DNA of 64,000 bases from Acidobacteriota bacterium (GTDB lineage Bacteria; Acidobacteriota; Terriglobia; Terriglobales; Acidobacteriaceae), in contig JABCZL010000006.1 in NCBI GenBank assembly GCA_013289685.1, positions 124,001 through 188,000 on the forward strand. Direction: 5' to 3'. How positions within the stretch are numbered: the stretch's first letter is position 1; each line of letters opens with the position of its first letter. The position numbers and the translations under genes are program-made. This document shows, piece after piece, positions 9,995-19,740 of this stretch. The notes below the pieces were generated by a model. It was not told the DNA's origin. It saw only the letters and a program-made list of their open reading frames with translations, and did no database searches.

Positions 9995-11143
9995 TCAAGG
10001 ACACGATGGCGGGCTCGTGCTGAACGTGCCGTTGTTCGAGAACGCGCCTCCGGATCCAATCGAAGGCGACTGCCGGTAGAACCAAGAGAAGAAAACCAGT
10101 TCCTGCGGGTCATACGTGAAATTACCAAGGGTGACTGCCGGGAAGTATGTGCCGGTCAGCGGGTCGCCGACTTCCAGGTTGTTCTGGCACCCGGACACCT
10201 GTCCGATATTGCCCCATGCGGGAGTGGGGTTGGTGGTGAGAGGATCGTCCATCCACTCGCCCACTTCGTGAGTCAGAACTGAAATGTCGCCGCCGTACAA
10301 GCCTGAGTTATCGAAGTCGCCGACCCCGTAAGTCTGCAGCACGCCACCGGGCGTGTACGCGTTGTGGTAGCCGAGAATACCGCAACTCCCGTTGGAGAAC
10401 GGGTCGCACATCTCGACACTGTCGAATAAAAAGATCGGCACGCCCTTCGGTCCTACACCCTTGAGGACCAGCGAAGGCAGGATCGTATTTTCGACGAGCG
10501 CGTCCCACCAGTTGATGTCGATCTGGCCCTCATTACACAGAAAAGGAAAGACGGCGCCGTCGGCGGCGGGGACACTGACGCTAACCTTGGCCTCCGTGTT
10601 CAAGACCAGGCTGTTGTGAAAGCTGTTGCCTGCCACCGAAACGTCACTCCAGAAATCGGCGCGCTGAAAAGCGTCTATGTACTGCGCCGTACCAACATCC
10701 ACCCCATTCATAATCCAGTCGGTGGTCTGGAATATCGGAGAATTCTGGACCACACTGAGGGTGGTCGCGCCTAGGCAGGAGTTAGAAACGGTCGGATCGA
10801 GCACCGTTCCATCGGAGAAAGTCAGTTTGACCGGGATCAGGTAGCTCTGGATCACGGTCGAGCGGTAGCCGTGGAAGAAGGGGCTTCGGCCAACCATCTG
10901 TCCGGAGTACGAGAGCTTGTCGAACGGCGACACCAGGCTGTAGTTCCACAAGGGGATGATGGTGCCGCTACTGGACTGCTGGCGGATTGCCGGAATCAGG
11001 GCCTGGCCGTTCTTCATATGCATGACTTTAAAGCGCGGCTTGGGCCGTTGCTGGACGTCGCCAGCCGGAAGCTGCCCCCAACTTAGGGTCGCAGCCAGGC
11101 AAAGAAAAAAACCGGTCAGGAACAGTACCAGTGCGCGCTTCAT
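9995..11143 (-). CDS. Secreted protein with HEVxE motif, possible metallopeptidase
   Basis: A 382-residue exported protein starting at an ATG with GGAGG at about 5 nt and a clear signal peptide (MKRALVLFLTGFFLCLAATL). I do not recognise a named family. The notable segment is LTHEVGEWMDDP (H292, E293, E296), followed about 25 residues later by CQNNLEVGDPLTG. A His-Glu pair in a helix with further acidic residues is compatible with a zinc site, but it is not the standard HExxH and no third ligand is certain. It lies 36 bp from the ASH gene with the same type of ribosome-binding site, so the two may be co-transcribed, this gene first. Similar proteins in Acidobacteriota are normally annotated as hypothetical. 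Confidence 0.65.
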   Translation of the reverse strand: MKRALVLFLTGFFLCLAATLSWGQLPAGDVQQRPKPRFKVMHMKNGQALIPAIRQQSSSGTIIPLWNYSLVSPFDKLSYSGQMVGRSPFFHGYRSTVIQSYLIPVKLTFSDGTVLDPTVSNSCLGATTLSVVQNSPIFQTTDWIMNGVDVGTAQYIDAFQRADFWSDVSVAGNSFHNSLVLNTEAKVSVSVPAADGAVFPFLCNEGQIDINWWDALVENTILPSLVLKGVGPKGVPIFLFDSVEMCDPFSNGSCGILGYHNAYTPGGVLQTYGVGDFDNSGLYGGDISVLTHEVGEWMDDPLTTNPTPAWGNIGQVSGCQNNLEVGDPLTGTYFPAVTLGNFTYDPQELVFFSWFYRQSPSIGSGGAFSNNGTFSTSPPSCP

Positions 11144-11551
11144 GGGAACCTCCGTCGTCGTCGAGCAGTTTGGGGCCGATTGTCAAAACGATAGTTGGCG
11201 GTCTAGCGGGGGGAGCCGAACACCTGATGCAAACGATTGAATAACGTCGCATTTGCCCAGAGCGGCCGGAGAGAGATTGTACTGCATCTCCGGCAAAAGG
11301 CAACCCTTTTCAGACATAAGTGAAACCCGGGCCCGGCGTGACACGAAGGATCCTGAATCCGGTCGTCGCTTGGCTGATTGTTCTTCTTCTACCTACGGAA
11401 AATGCGGGTAAATTGGGTCCCGAAGGGTAGCAACGTGTGGTTGATGCGTCGCACCCCGTGTGAAGTTCTCGGATCGGGATAGCGCACCAGCGATCCCGGG
11501 ATTAGACTTCATGCACTCGTGAGAGCACACCACCGAAGGGAGAATGCAGCC
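11144..11551. other. Intergenic region, 408 bp
   Basis: No convincing ORF on either strand. It holds the divergent promoters for the HEVxE gene and the small 76-residue gene. A weak interrupted palindrome CGGGAT/ATCCCG lies near 11475-11500, and an AAGGGAGA ribosome-binding site precedes the small gene. Confidence 0.5.
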
Positions 11552-11782
11552 ATGGACGTAGACAAGCCTATGAGTGGCGAGTTCGCCGCGCTGATCCCCA
11601 TGCTGGCCGATACGATGAAGTTTGCGACACAGGCTCTTGCTGAGTCGGCCGCCATCGCTGAGTTGTTAATCGAAAAAGGCGTGGTGACGAAGGCCGAGCT
11701 TGATGCAAGAGTGTCGGTAGGTCAGGAATTAAGAGAACGCCTGATGAAACAATTGGATCAAGAGATACAAAAGCAGTCTTAG
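11552..11782 (+). CDS. Small helical hypothetical protein
   Basis: A 76-residue soluble protein of unknown function. The track begins at 11519, but ATG 11552 has AAGGGAGA about 9 nt upstream and is preferred. It has no signal peptide or membrane segment. The sequence is rich in Ala, Leu, Glu and Lys, and most of it should be helical. The middle EKGVVTKAELDAR resembles a short helix-turn-helix-like or four-helix subunit element, but I would not name a fold from this. It stands alone between two secreted-protein genes. Confidence 0.5.
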   Translation: MDVDKPMSGEFAALIPMLADTMKFATQALAESAAIAELLIEKGVVTKAELDARVSVGQELRERLMKQLDQEIQKQS

Positions 11783-12182
11783 GTTGGCTCGGATGTCACA
11801 CGTTTCCTGCTAGCTACAAGAGCTGTGTTCTTTTTTCACTCCCTCTCGCCGCATAGAAATCCTCGGGCCGATTCTCGTCTTTGGGCGGGACTTGGCCGGT
11901 CCAGATCCCGACAACATCGATTTATTTTTGACTTGATGAGCCAATTTCGATCTTGTTTCCGCAATTAGAGATAGAAGGAAGATAGCCCGCTGGGACGTCT
12001 GAAGGTCACGCTGGGTAGTGCGAGGGGCGGGCATCCGGTGCCGCTCTTGAGAAAAAGAAGATCGCGATGAGCCGATCCGCTCCGACTTTCCGCATGAACA
12101 GATGGAAGAAATGATGCGCCGTCCATAGCAGGAGCAACACAAAGATATCGGGAAATCCAGCCTCCGATTCGAAGGAGTACTT
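11783..12182. other. Intergenic region, 400 bp
   Basis: I see no credible gene. The 128-residue minus-strand ORF here has a composition typical of a chance frame (many Ser/Arg, no domain), so I do not call it. The right end carries GAAGGAG, the ribosome-binding site of the FG-GAP protein, 6 nt before its ATG. Confidence 0.5.
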
Positions 12183-15023
12183 ATGGCAAGGTTCATTCGC
12201 CTCGTGGTTTTCGCCGGGCTCGTTCTGTCGACCTACAGCGCTCTCGCGCAGGCTTATTTCTTCAACAAACTCGAACTCGCGACCGGAAAGTCACCACAAG
12301 CCGTAGCCGTGGGCGACTTCAACGGCGATGGCATGCCCGACTTTGCCGTGGCGAACAATGCGGACAGCACCATTTCGGTGTTTCTGGGCCAGCCCAATGG
12401 AACCTTCAAGGCACTGACGCCGTTCTCGACCGGGGCCTCGACCGCTCCGACAGCCATGGCCGCGGCGGACTTCAACGGCGACAAGAAGCTCGACCTGGCT
12501 GTGGTACTGAATGGCGCCAACAGCGTTGTCATCTTCACAGGCAAAGGAGACGGCACATTCAACGCTGCGGTCTCATTCCCCGTGGGCACCGGACCGGTGG
12601 CCCTGGCGGCCGCAGATTTGAACACCGACAAGAAGATGGATCTGGTGGTGGCGAACTATACCGCCAGCACCGTGACGGTTCTTCTGAATAACGGCACCGG
12701 AACTAATGTCTCGTTCACTCAGCCGAGCGGAAGCCCTTATTCCACTGGCGCGAATCCAACCTCGGTGGCGGTGGCCGACTTCAACGGCGACAAACATCTA
12801 GACCTCGCCGTCGGCACTTATACGGGAGAGAACGTCAACGTCTTCCTGGGATCGGGCACTGGCACTTTCACGGAAGGCGCGAGCCTCGCGGCAGCCCAAC
12901 CCGTGTGGGCAGTGGTGGCCGGCGATTTTGATGGAGACGGCAAACTCGATATCGCGCTCGGCGGGTTGTTTGAGGCCTCTGTCTATCTCGGGAACGGAGA
13001 CGGAACTTTCGGCACGAGTGGCTTCCCGGTGCCCAACAATACGGGCGCCTTTGCCCTGCTGGCCATCGATATCAACGGCGACAAGAAGCTGGACCTGATC
13101 ACAGTAGAGCGCAATGGATTGTTCGCGAGCACCACCTTCACCGTCGCTATCAACAATACAACCACGAAGGGAAATCCCAGCTTCGTATTTCCCGGCGCTC
13201 ATTACGCCGTGGGTTTTCAACCCTCTGCGATCGCACTGGCCGATTTCAACCACGATGGCAAACTCGACGCGGTGGTGACCAATCAAGGTACGAACACGGT
13301 TTCCATTCTCCTGGGAAACGGCAAGGGCAGCTTCGATCCTCAGGTCACGACTCCAACGGGCGGGAGGCAACCGTACTATATGACTTCGGCGGACTTTAAC
13401 CACGATAAGAAACTGGACTTGGCCATATCGAATGCCTTTGGCGGTACAACCGGCAACGGCGTTGTCACGGTCCTTCAAGGCAAGGGCACCGGCGCATTCA
13501 CGGCAACCCAATATCAAGTCGGAAACAGCAGCCGAGGCATTGTGGCCGACGATCTCAACGGTGACGGATTCGCAGACCTAGCGGTGGCGAATTACGCCGA
13601 CAACACCGTCTCGGTCATGATCAACGACAAGACCGGCAAGTTCCCGACAGCCTCGCCCACGTACGCGACAGGAAAGAACCCCATTGCCGTCACGGCCGGT
13701 AATTTTCGTCTGACCGGTCACATGGATCTGGCCGTCGCAAACTACACGGACGATACGATTTCTATACTGCCCAACGACGGCACGGGAAAATTCGGCGCAG
13801 TCTCCGCTACTCTGGTGCTGCCTCCCAACGTGTCGCCCGTATGCGTGGTGCCCGGCGATTTCAATGGGGACGGCAAGATGGATCTTGCGGTCTGCGTGGG
13901 CAACAACATTTCCATTTTCCTCAACAACGCAGGCACTTTTGGCTCGCCCGCCAACATCAGTGTGCCCTTTACACCGCTGTGGATTGCGACCGATTCGCTT
14001 CGCAAGAACGGAATTCTGGATCTGGTCGTGGTTTACAACAGCGGCTTGGCCGTCTTCCTGGGAAAAGGTGACGGCACTTTCGCGGCCCCAGTGTCTTACA
14101 CCATCCCGAACAGCCAGATTCCCGTCGCCGTCACCGTCGCCGACATGAATGCGGATGGAATTCCGGACCTCGTGCTGGCCAACAACGGAGAAAGCACCGC
14201 AACCATTCTGCTGGGGAAAGGAGACGGCACCTTCCTTCCGGAGACTCGCTACGAGATTACTTCGCCGACCAGCGGCGGTGGCACCGCTTCGCCAGAAGCG
14301 ATTGTCGCGGGTGACTTCAACAACGACGGCTTCAACGATTTCGTGGTCTTGAATAATGCTGCGAACTACACCGTGTATCTCAATACGCCCGCGGCCGCCG
14401 TCTGGCATTCAACGCTTCCATTTCCGACACTGCAACTGGGACAAACCAGCGCCCCCCAAACCGGAACTCTGTACAACTCTGGAGTCGCCAGCCTGACGTC
14501 CAAAGTCACGGTCTCACCGGCGGATTACACAGCCACGGCCGACACCTGCGGCGCCACCATGGTGACGGGGGCGAGTTGCAGCGTGACCGTGACCTTCTCT
14601 CCGAAGGACATCAACGCCAGAGCGGGAGGCATCAGCTTTGCCGATGCAGCGACCGATACACCTCAGAAGATCAGCCTCACCGGTACCGGTTCAGAAGTCA
14701 GCGTCAGTCCCGATCCTGTCGCCTTTGGTTCCGTCGCCCACGGATCGAGTGTGACCAAGACCGTAACGATCCAAAACATCAGCGGCGGATCATTCCCGTC
14801 CCACACACTTGACTTCACTTCCATTACCGTAACCGGCACGGGATTCTCACTGGTGAGCAACGGCTGTCCAGTGAGCCCCGCAACTCTTGCCGCAGGGGCG
14901 AGTTGCCCGGTCCAGGTGAAATTTGCACCTGCTTCAACTGGATCGTTCAACGGGAGCCTCAAGATTACCGACAACGGTGGAGGCAGCCCGCAAGTAATTG
15001 CTCTGACTGGCACCGGGACCTAA
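12183..15023 (+). CDS. Secreted FG-GAP/VCBS beta-propeller protein with C-terminal ASH domains
   Basis: A 946-residue exported protein. A signal peptide (to about A24) is followed by around a dozen FG-GAP/VCBS-like repeats between residues 25 and 745, each carrying a calcium-loop-like DFNGDG / DxNxDxxxDL motif and a V.LGNGDGTF turn, as in integrin-alpha-like propellers. Two ASH/choice-of-anchor-D Ig repeats of about 100 residues make up the C-terminus, with C-containing GASC segments and a final LTGTGT. The ribosome-binding site is good (GGAG, 6 nt). No membrane anchor follows. The calcium-binding propeller suggests extracellular binding or adhesion; the ligand is unknown. Confidence 0.85.
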   Translation: MARFIRLVVFAGLVLSTYSALAQAYFFNKLELATGKSPQAVAVGDFNGDGMPDFAVANNADSTISVFLGQPNGTFKALTPFSTGASTAPTAMAAADFNGDKKLDLAVVLNGANSVVIFTGKGDGTFNAAVSFPVGTGPVALAAADLNTDKKMDLVVANYTASTVTVLLNNGTGTNVSFTQPSGSPYSTGANPTSVAVADFNGDKHLDLAVGTYTGENVNVFLGSGTGTFTEGASLAAAQPVWAVVAGDFDGDGKLDIALGGLFEASVYLGNGDGTFGTSGFPVPNNTGAFALLAIDINGDKKLDLITVERNGLFASTTFTVAINNTTTKGNPSFVFPGAHYAVGFQPSAIALADFNHDGKLDAVVTNQGTNTVSILLGNGKGSFDPQVTTPTGGRQPYYMTSADFNHDKKLDLAISNAFGGTTGNGVVTVLQGKGTGAFTATQYQVGNSSRGIVADDLNGDGFADLAVANYADNTVSVMINDKTGKFPTASPTYATGKNPIAVTAGNFRLTGHMDLAVANYTDDTISILPNDGTGKFGAVSATLVLPPNVSPVCVVPGDFNGDGKMDLAVCVGNNISIFLNNAGTFGSPANISVPFTPLWIATDSLRKNGILDLVVVYNSGLAVFLGKGDGTFAAPVSYTIPNSQIPVAVTVADMNADGIPDLVLANNGESTATILLGKGDGTFLPETRYEITSPTSGGGTASPEAIVAGDFNNDGFNDFVVLNNAANYTVYLNTPAAAVWHSTLPFPTLQLGQTSAPQTGTLYNSGVASLTSKVTVSPADYTATADTCGATMVTGASCSVTVTFSPKDINARAGGISFADAATDTPQKISLTGTGSEVSVSPDPVAFGSVAHGSSVTKTVTIQNISGGSFPSHTLDFTSITVTGTGFSLVSNGCPVSPATLAAGASCPVQVKFAPASTGSFNGSLKITDNGGGSPQVIALTGTGT

Positions 15024-15425
15024 GCCTCGGTGCTCGGATTCATGCGGGGCGGGCATTTCACGCCGCACAGCGTGATCCGATGATGAGTGTGCAGTACGCA
15101 CTGAGAGCCGGGGAAGCGGCGAACCATGGGGGGATTGCCGCCCTCGGCTCTTGTTGAAAATAAGTCCGCTCAGCAATCCGACAACTTCAACTTCCCGCAC
15201 TCAAAAAGTCTATATTCCCGTTTCAGTTCGCTCGCCCAAACTCACGAACCTAAGTCGTGAACCCCCGCTCTCACCGCGTTTTGCATGCTCAGCTGTTGGC
15301 GCGGCAGTATATACTGCATGGGCATTCTTGCGGCCTGTCGAGATGAACAGTATTCGTGAGGCTGATGCGGGTCGGTCTCGTTCGCGGCTGGCCGGATAGA
15401 ACTGTCGCGTGTTGCGGAACACGGC
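15024..15425. other. Intergenic region, 402 bp, upstream of the kinase gene
   Basis: Non-coding between two rightward genes. Short ORFs on both strands here look random. The one clear structure is the 14-bp palindrome listed separately. Confidence 0.5.
15304..15317. promoter_or_regulatory. Perfect 14-bp palindrome, candidate operator
   Basis: GCAGTATATACTGC is an exact palindrome with an AT centre, about 109 bp upstream of the Ser/Thr kinase ATG. Length and symmetry fit the operator of a dimeric helix-turn-helix repressor. No regulator gene lies beside it. Confidence 0.4.
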
Positions 15426-18400
15426 ATGAGCGATCCCAAAACGCAGAAGCACGATCACGAAGCCGGCACTCTTGTGCCCGATAGCGGGGCTTCGGGAGTT
15501 CCGCCGCCCGCAGAAAAGAATAATGTTGTGCGAATGCCGGGACCCGTTTCCCCGGATGCCGATTTTTCCGAAGCAGCGACGATGCTGGAGGGAGCGCTGC
15601 CGCCGCTTGCGCCTGTCACGCCCGTCACCGGCCCGAAGGCGCCTCCCGGCGGTCGCGTCACTCCGGTCTCACCGGCTCCGCCCGCCAGTTCTTTTAGCGT
15701 TCTTTTACTTCCCCCAGGAACTGTACTCGGGAACCGCTATCAGATTCTCCAAATCCTGGGGGAAGGTGGCATGGGTGCCGTGTATAAGGCCAGGGACGTT
15801 GAACTGGACCGCGTCATCGCCCTGAAAGTGATCCGGCCGGAGTTGGCCACCAATCCTGAAATCCTCCAACGCTTCAAACAGGAACTCATCCTCGCCCGCC
15901 AGGTCACGGACCGGAACGTGATCCGCATCTTCGACCTGGGAGAAGCCGACGGAATCAAGTACATCACCATGGAGTACGTCGAGGGCGAGAGCCTCTACCA
16001 GATCCTGAAGAAGCAGGGGAAGCTCCCGGTACCGGAAGCCGTCGAGATCATGAAGCAGACCTTGAGCGGCCTGCAGGCAGCGCACCGGGAAGGCGTGATC
16101 CACCGCGATCTGAAACCTGGCAATATCATGCGCGATGACCAGGGCCGGGTCGTAGTGATGGATTTCGGCTTGGCCCGCACCGTCGGCGGGGACGGAATGA
16201 CGCGTACCGGAACCATGCTGGGCACGATGGAATATATGTCCCCGGAGCAGGCGCAAGCCAAGGAACTGGATGCCCGCTCCGACATATTTACGGTGGGGCT
16301 GATCTGCTACGAACTCCTGACCGGCAAAATGCCTTACCACGCCGACAGCGTGGTCGCCAGCCTATTGAAACGCATGCAGGAGCGTGCGGCGCCGCCGTCC
16401 GATTGGGATGCGACGATTCCGCAACCGATCAGCGAACTGGTCTCGAAATGTCTGGAGCGCGACCCGGCGCAGCGCTGGCAGAGCGCACAGCAAGTTCTGG
16501 ACCGAATTGATGAAATTCAGGGCAGGCGAGCGCCCTCGCTCATCCGTTCGTCGCCGCCAGTGTCCATACCGCCTGCGAATCCGCCACCGGGAACGTCTGC
16601 GCAGCCCCCCGCCCAGAAGAAGCGGTTGGTGATGGGAGTTCTTGTATTAGCGGCGGTGGTGCTCGCGGCAGCCGGGGCTTGGTTTCTGCAATCCCGCCCG
16701 AAGACGGTTCAGACTCCGAAGAACCTCACGGTTCTGCTGGCCGACTTCCGCAATGACACTTCCGACCAGGTATTCGACGGCACCATCGAACCGACCGTCG
16801 CGCTGCAACTGGAAGGCGCGCCCTTCATCAGCGTTTTCAATCGCGCCCAGGCGCGGACGACTCTCTCCGATTTGAAGCCGGGAGCGACCGCGCTCGACGA
16901 GGCCAACGCCAGGCTCGTGGCCGTACGGGAAGGTGTCCAGGTGGTAGTGAGCGGTGCGATTACGCCCGCGGGTTCGGGCTACAAACTCATCAGCAAAGTC
17001 AGCGATGCCCTGACGGGTAAGACCATCGCGACCGAAGAAAGTGAAGCCCCGGACAAGGCGAACATCCTGAGAGCAGTCGCCGCTCTGGCCAGCCAGATGC
17101 GAACGTCCCTGGGCGATAGAGCTTCGGAATCCGCCAAGCTCGCCGAGGCCGAGACCTTCACCACGGGCTCCCTCGAAGCCACTCACGAATACGCCGAGGC
17201 GCAGCAAGCCCGTAATGCCGGCAAGACCGACGAAGCCATCAAGGGCTTCCGCCGCGCCGTCGAACTCGATCCTAACTTCGGCAGCGCCTACGGAAACCTG
17301 GGCGCGCTGTACTTTAACATTGGCGACCTGGCCGACTCGACGAAGTACTACAAGCTCGCCATGGAACACATCGATCGCATGACCGACCGCGAGAAATACC
17401 GCACGCGCGGCGGCTACTATCTCGCAGTTTCCGATGGCGACAAAGCAGTGGACGAATTCAGCACGCTGGTCAAGCAGTATCCCTCGGACTATATGGGATT
17501 CGGCGCTCTGGCCCACGCCTACTACTTGAAGCACGATATGGCCAACGCGGTTGACGCCAGCCGGCGCGCGGTGGAGATTTATCCCAGGAACATCGTCTAC
17601 CGCACCAACGCATCGTTATACGCGCTGATCGGCAGCGATTACGAAGCCGCCGAGCGCGAGGCCAACGTCGCCCTGCAAATCAATCCCGCTTACCCGGATG
17701 CGCTCACCATCCTGGCGCTCTGCGAAACCGGCAAGGGAAATTTTGATAAGGCTTCAGACGTCTGGCACAAGATCGAAACGGTCAATGCCGACAGCGCTTC
17801 GGCGGCAGCCGGGGGACTGGGAGATCTTGGCCTCTACCGCAGCGATCCGGAGCAAGCGATTGCCGCGCTGGAAAAAGGAATTGAGGGTGACGTCGTAGCC
17901 AAGGCGACCGATGCGGCCGGAAAAAAGTATGTCATGATCGCTGAGGCCCAGGTCATGATGGGCAAGAAAGCCGACGCCCTGCAATCGGTGAAAAAGGGCG
18001 TCGCCATGAGCAAGCCCAACGTCCTTTTTGCCGCCGCCCGCGTTTATGTGATGGCGGGCGATTCCGCGAACGCGGCCGCCCTGGCGTCCGAGCTTTCGAA
18101 ACAATTGGAGGCCGTGCCGCAGGCGTTCGGCAAACTGATCGAGGGCGATATTCAGCTGAGCCGCGGTCACGCCAAAGAGGCGATTCAGCTCTACCGCGAA
18201 TCTCAGCGGCTCGAGGATTCCTGGCTCTCGCGCTTTGATCTGGCGCGGGGTTACATTGAGGCAGGAGCCTTCACCGAGGCCAGCACCGAACTGGAAACTT
18301 GCCTGAAGCGCCGTGGCGAAGCCACCGACATCTATATTGATGAGCAGCAGACCTTCCGCTACTTCCCGCCGACGTATTACTATCTCGGCCGCGCGTTGGA

Positions 18401-18518
18401 GGGATTGAAGAGCACCAGCGCCGCCGCCGACGCCTATCGCAACTTCCTCGCGATGAAGGTGCCAAACGCCAAGGATCCCATAGTGGACGACGCGAAGAAG
18501 CGGCTGGCGAAGCTGTAA
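15426..18518 (+). CDS. Transmembrane Ser/Thr protein kinase (PknB type) with TPR sensor domain
   Basis: A 1030-residue signalling protein. Residues 1-95 are a Pro-rich cytoplasmic lead. The Hanks kinase domain (about 104-365) has the glycine loop GEGGMGAVY (112-120), catalytic Lys in ALKV (K134), HRDLKPGN (226-233), DFGLAR (246-251) and SPEQ (271-274), so it should be active. A Pro-rich linker leads to one transmembrane helix (about 401-421). The outer part starts with a TolB-like region (LTVLLADFRNDTSDQVF) and continues as tetratricopeptide repeats to the C-terminus, including TDEAIKGFRRAVELDPNFGSAY. Autophosphorylation and control of unknown substrates are inferred. The SpoIIE-type phosphatase at 49 kb is in the same window but not linked. 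The ribosome-binding site is weak. Confidence 0.93.
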   Translation: MSDPKTQKHDHEAGTLVPDSGASGVPPPAEKNNVVRMPGPVSPDADFSEAATMLEGALPPLAPVTPVTGPKAPPGGRVTPVSPAPPASSFSVLLLPPGTVLGNRYQILQILGEGGMGAVYKARDVELDRVIALKVIRPELATNPEILQRFKQELILARQVTDRNVIRIFDLGEADGIKYITMEYVEGESLYQILKKQGKLPVPEAVEIMKQTLSGLQAAHREGVIHRDLKPGNIMRDDQGRVVVMDFGLARTVGGDGMTRTGTMLGTMEYMSPEQAQAKELDARSDIFTVGLICYELLTGKMPYHADSVVASLLKRMQERAAPPSDWDATIPQPISELVSKCLERDPAQRWQSAQQVLDRIDEIQGRRAPSLIRSSPPVSIPPANPPPGTSAQPPAQKKRLVMGVLVLAAVVLAAAGAWFLQSRPKTVQTPKNLTVLLADFRNDTSDQVFDGTIEPTVALQLEGAPFISVFNRAQARTTLSDLKPGATALDEANARLVAVREGVQVVVSGAITPAGSGYKLISKVSDALTGKTIATEESEAPDKANILRAVAALASQMRTSLGDRASESAKLAEAETFTTGSLEATHEYAEAQQARNAGKTDEAIKGFRRAVELDPNFGSAYGNLGALYFNIGDLADSTKYYKLAMEHIDRMTDREKYRTRGGYYLAVSDGDKAVDEFSTLVKQYPSDYMGFGALAHAYYLKHDMANAVDASRRAVEIYPRNIVYRTNASLYALIGSDYEAAEREANVALQINPAYPDALTILALCETGKGNFDKASDVWHKIETVNADSASAAAGGLGDLGLYRSDPEQAIAALEKGIEGDVVAKATDAAGKKYVMIAEAQVMMGKKADALQSVKKGVAMSKPNVLFAAARVYVMAGDSANAAALASELSKQLEAVPQAFGKLIEGDIQLSRGHAKEAIQLYRESQRLEDSWLSRFDLARGYIEAGAFTEASTELETCLKRRGEATDIYIDEQQTFRYFPPTYYYLGRALEGLKSTSAAADAYRNFLAMKVPNAKDPIVDDAKKRLAKL

Positions 18519-18585
18519 GCAGCGCTGCCTGCGCTACGGTTCACGCCAGTCCTCTGAATTCCTACTCTCGTTCCCTTCCGGTACC

Positions 18586-19740
18586 CTAAGGCGCGACCTT
18601 GCGGATGAGTTGGTTGTTACTGTCCGCAATGTAGAGGTTGCCCGCGCTATCAAATGCCACGCCATTGGGTCTCAAGAGTTGCGCGCTCGTCGGCTGGCAG
18701 CCGTCTCCGAAGGTATCAGCTTGGCCGGTGCATCCAGTGCCGCCCCCCACGATGGTCGCGATGTTCCCAGGCAGGATCGGGACTCCCTGGATTGTGATGC
18801 CGCTGGCTTGCGTGTTTACGACACGGATGAGGTTGTTTTCCCAGTCCGCGATGTAGAGGTTGCCAGAGCTATCCACCGCCACAGCCGTGGGAAGATTAAG
18901 CGTAGCGCTGGTAGCCGCGCCACCGTCCCCGGCTGCGGTGCCACAGGTGGAAGGCGTGCCCGCGACCGTGGTGATTATGTCCGTCGCAGCGGAGACCTTG
19001 CGGACGACGCAGTTGTTCGCGTCCCCGATGTACAGGTTGCCGGCGCTGTCCACTGCCACGCCATTGGTATCGTTAGAGAGTTGCGCGCTGGTCGCCGGGC
19101 CACTGTCCCCGGAGTAGCCCGATGTGCCCGTGCCCACAACGGTTGCGATGTATCCAGGCTGGATCGTGACTCCCAGGATTGTGCTGCTGCTTCCCTGCAT
19201 GTTTACGACGCGGACACGCGCGTTCTGAGTGTCCCCGATGAAGAGGTTGTTGTTGCTGTCCAGCGTCACGAGATATGGGCCGGCGAGTTGCGCGCTGGTC
19301 GCTGCGCAACCGTCTCCCACAGAGTCAGTTGCACCGCCGCAGGGAGTGCCTCCCCCGGCCACGGTCGTGATAGTGCCGCTCGTATTTACCATGCGGATCA
19401 CGTTGTTGCCCGTGTCCGCGATGTAGAGGTTGCCCGCGCTGTCCAACGCCACACCGTTCGGATAGGTGAGCGTCGCGCTGATCGCCGGGCCACTGTCCCC
19501 GGTGTAACCGGCTGTACCAGTGCCCGCCACAGTCGCGATGGTTCCCGGCTGAATCGTCACTCCCAGGATCGTGAGGGCGGTGGCTTGCGTATTCACGACA
19601 CGGATGCGTTGGTTGTAGTTGTCTGCGATGTAGAGGTTGCCCGCGCTATCAACTGCAACGGACGTAGGATATTGAAACTCCGCGCTAGTCGGTGCGCCGC
19701 CGTCCCCGAAATAGCCAAGTATGCCATTGCCCGCCGCCGC
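18586..19740 (-). repeat. NHL-repeat array (C-terminal beta-propeller)
   Basis: About six to seven units with the core DSAGNLYIAD followed by N.VIR.V and a TVAGTGTAGYTGD-type loop. NHL units of this sort build a closed propeller used for ligand or protein binding. Confidence 0.8.

Noticed and set aside
11810-12196. 128-residue minus-strand ORF
   Set aside because: It has Ser/Arg-rich random composition, no domain and no ribosome-binding site, and overlaps the start of the FG-GAP gene.
15151-15458. Short ORFs on both strands before the kinase gene
   Set aside because: Composition is random and the starts overlap the palindrome region; no family is recognised.
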